A stretch of 32,735 nt of DNA from an uncultured Oscillospiraceae bacterium (GTDB taxonomy: Bacteria; Bacillota; Clostridia; Oscillospirales; Oscillospiraceae): assembly GCA_910589155.1 (NCBI GenBank), contig CAJURY010000015.1, positions 1-32,735 of the forward strand, written 5' to 3'. The notes under the pieces were generated by a model that saw only the letters and a program-made list of their open reading frames with translations, searched no databases and had not been told where the DNA came from. This document shows positions 32,698 to 32,735 of the stretch, piece after piece. The stretch's first letter is position 1. Each line of letters starts with the position of its first letter. The translations under genes were made by a program, and so were the position numbers.

Positions 32698-32735
32698 GCA
32701 ACTATCCCCGCAAAACAAAGCATTTCCCCGCATTT

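Overview
The window looks like chromosomal DNA of a low-to-mid GC Gram-positive bacterium, most likely a gut Clostridia (Oscillospirales-like). The evidence is SLH-domain surface anchoring, strong AGGAGG-type ribosome binding sites, lipobox lipoproteins, a Dlt-type wall-modification operon and a WapA-type secreted RHS protein. The taxonomic guess is inference only.

Layout. 1-1081: a decayed IS200/IS605-family copy, a possible gene scrap, and a minus-strand tRNA-Pro(CGG) followed by a very long hairpin terminator. 1308-7962: a divergent pair, an AraC-family regulator and a large secreted, SLH-anchored GH85 endo-beta-N-acetylglucosaminidase; the regulator probably controls the enzyme. 8070-12521: a compact Dlt-like operon (adenylation enzyme, carrier protein, GNAT, MBOAT, SGNH/DltD-like), ending in a 44-residue DltX-like ORF that overlaps the preceding gene. 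12648-16183: a WYL-regulated operon of small-molecule-binding and acetyltransferase proteins (GNAT/YoaP, VOC, TfoX-N, GyrI-like, P-loop kinase-like).

16444-32735 is the most interesting part: a 2,324-residue secreted RHS/WapA-like protein with its own promoter, followed by its immunity gene and at least five silent-looking cassettes. Each cassette carries a conserved RHS core of about 170 residues, a unique C-terminal (CT) domain and an immunity gene. A hairpin plus a linker of about 60 bp precedes each cassette. All six CT domains show protease-like signatures: two related caspase-like (His/Cys) domains, a C39/papain-like domain, a Cys/His domain, a JAB/DUF4329-like HSHP domain and an HEYGH zincin. 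All six partner genes encode membrane-anchored proteins or lipoproteins whose soluble part is predicted outside the membrane. I read this as a shufflable store of protease CT/immunity pairs acting at the cell surface. The RHS cores alternate between two sequence types along the array, and the expressed copy shares a nearly identical 206-bp tract with cassette 2, a plausible substrate for CT swapping by homologous recombination.
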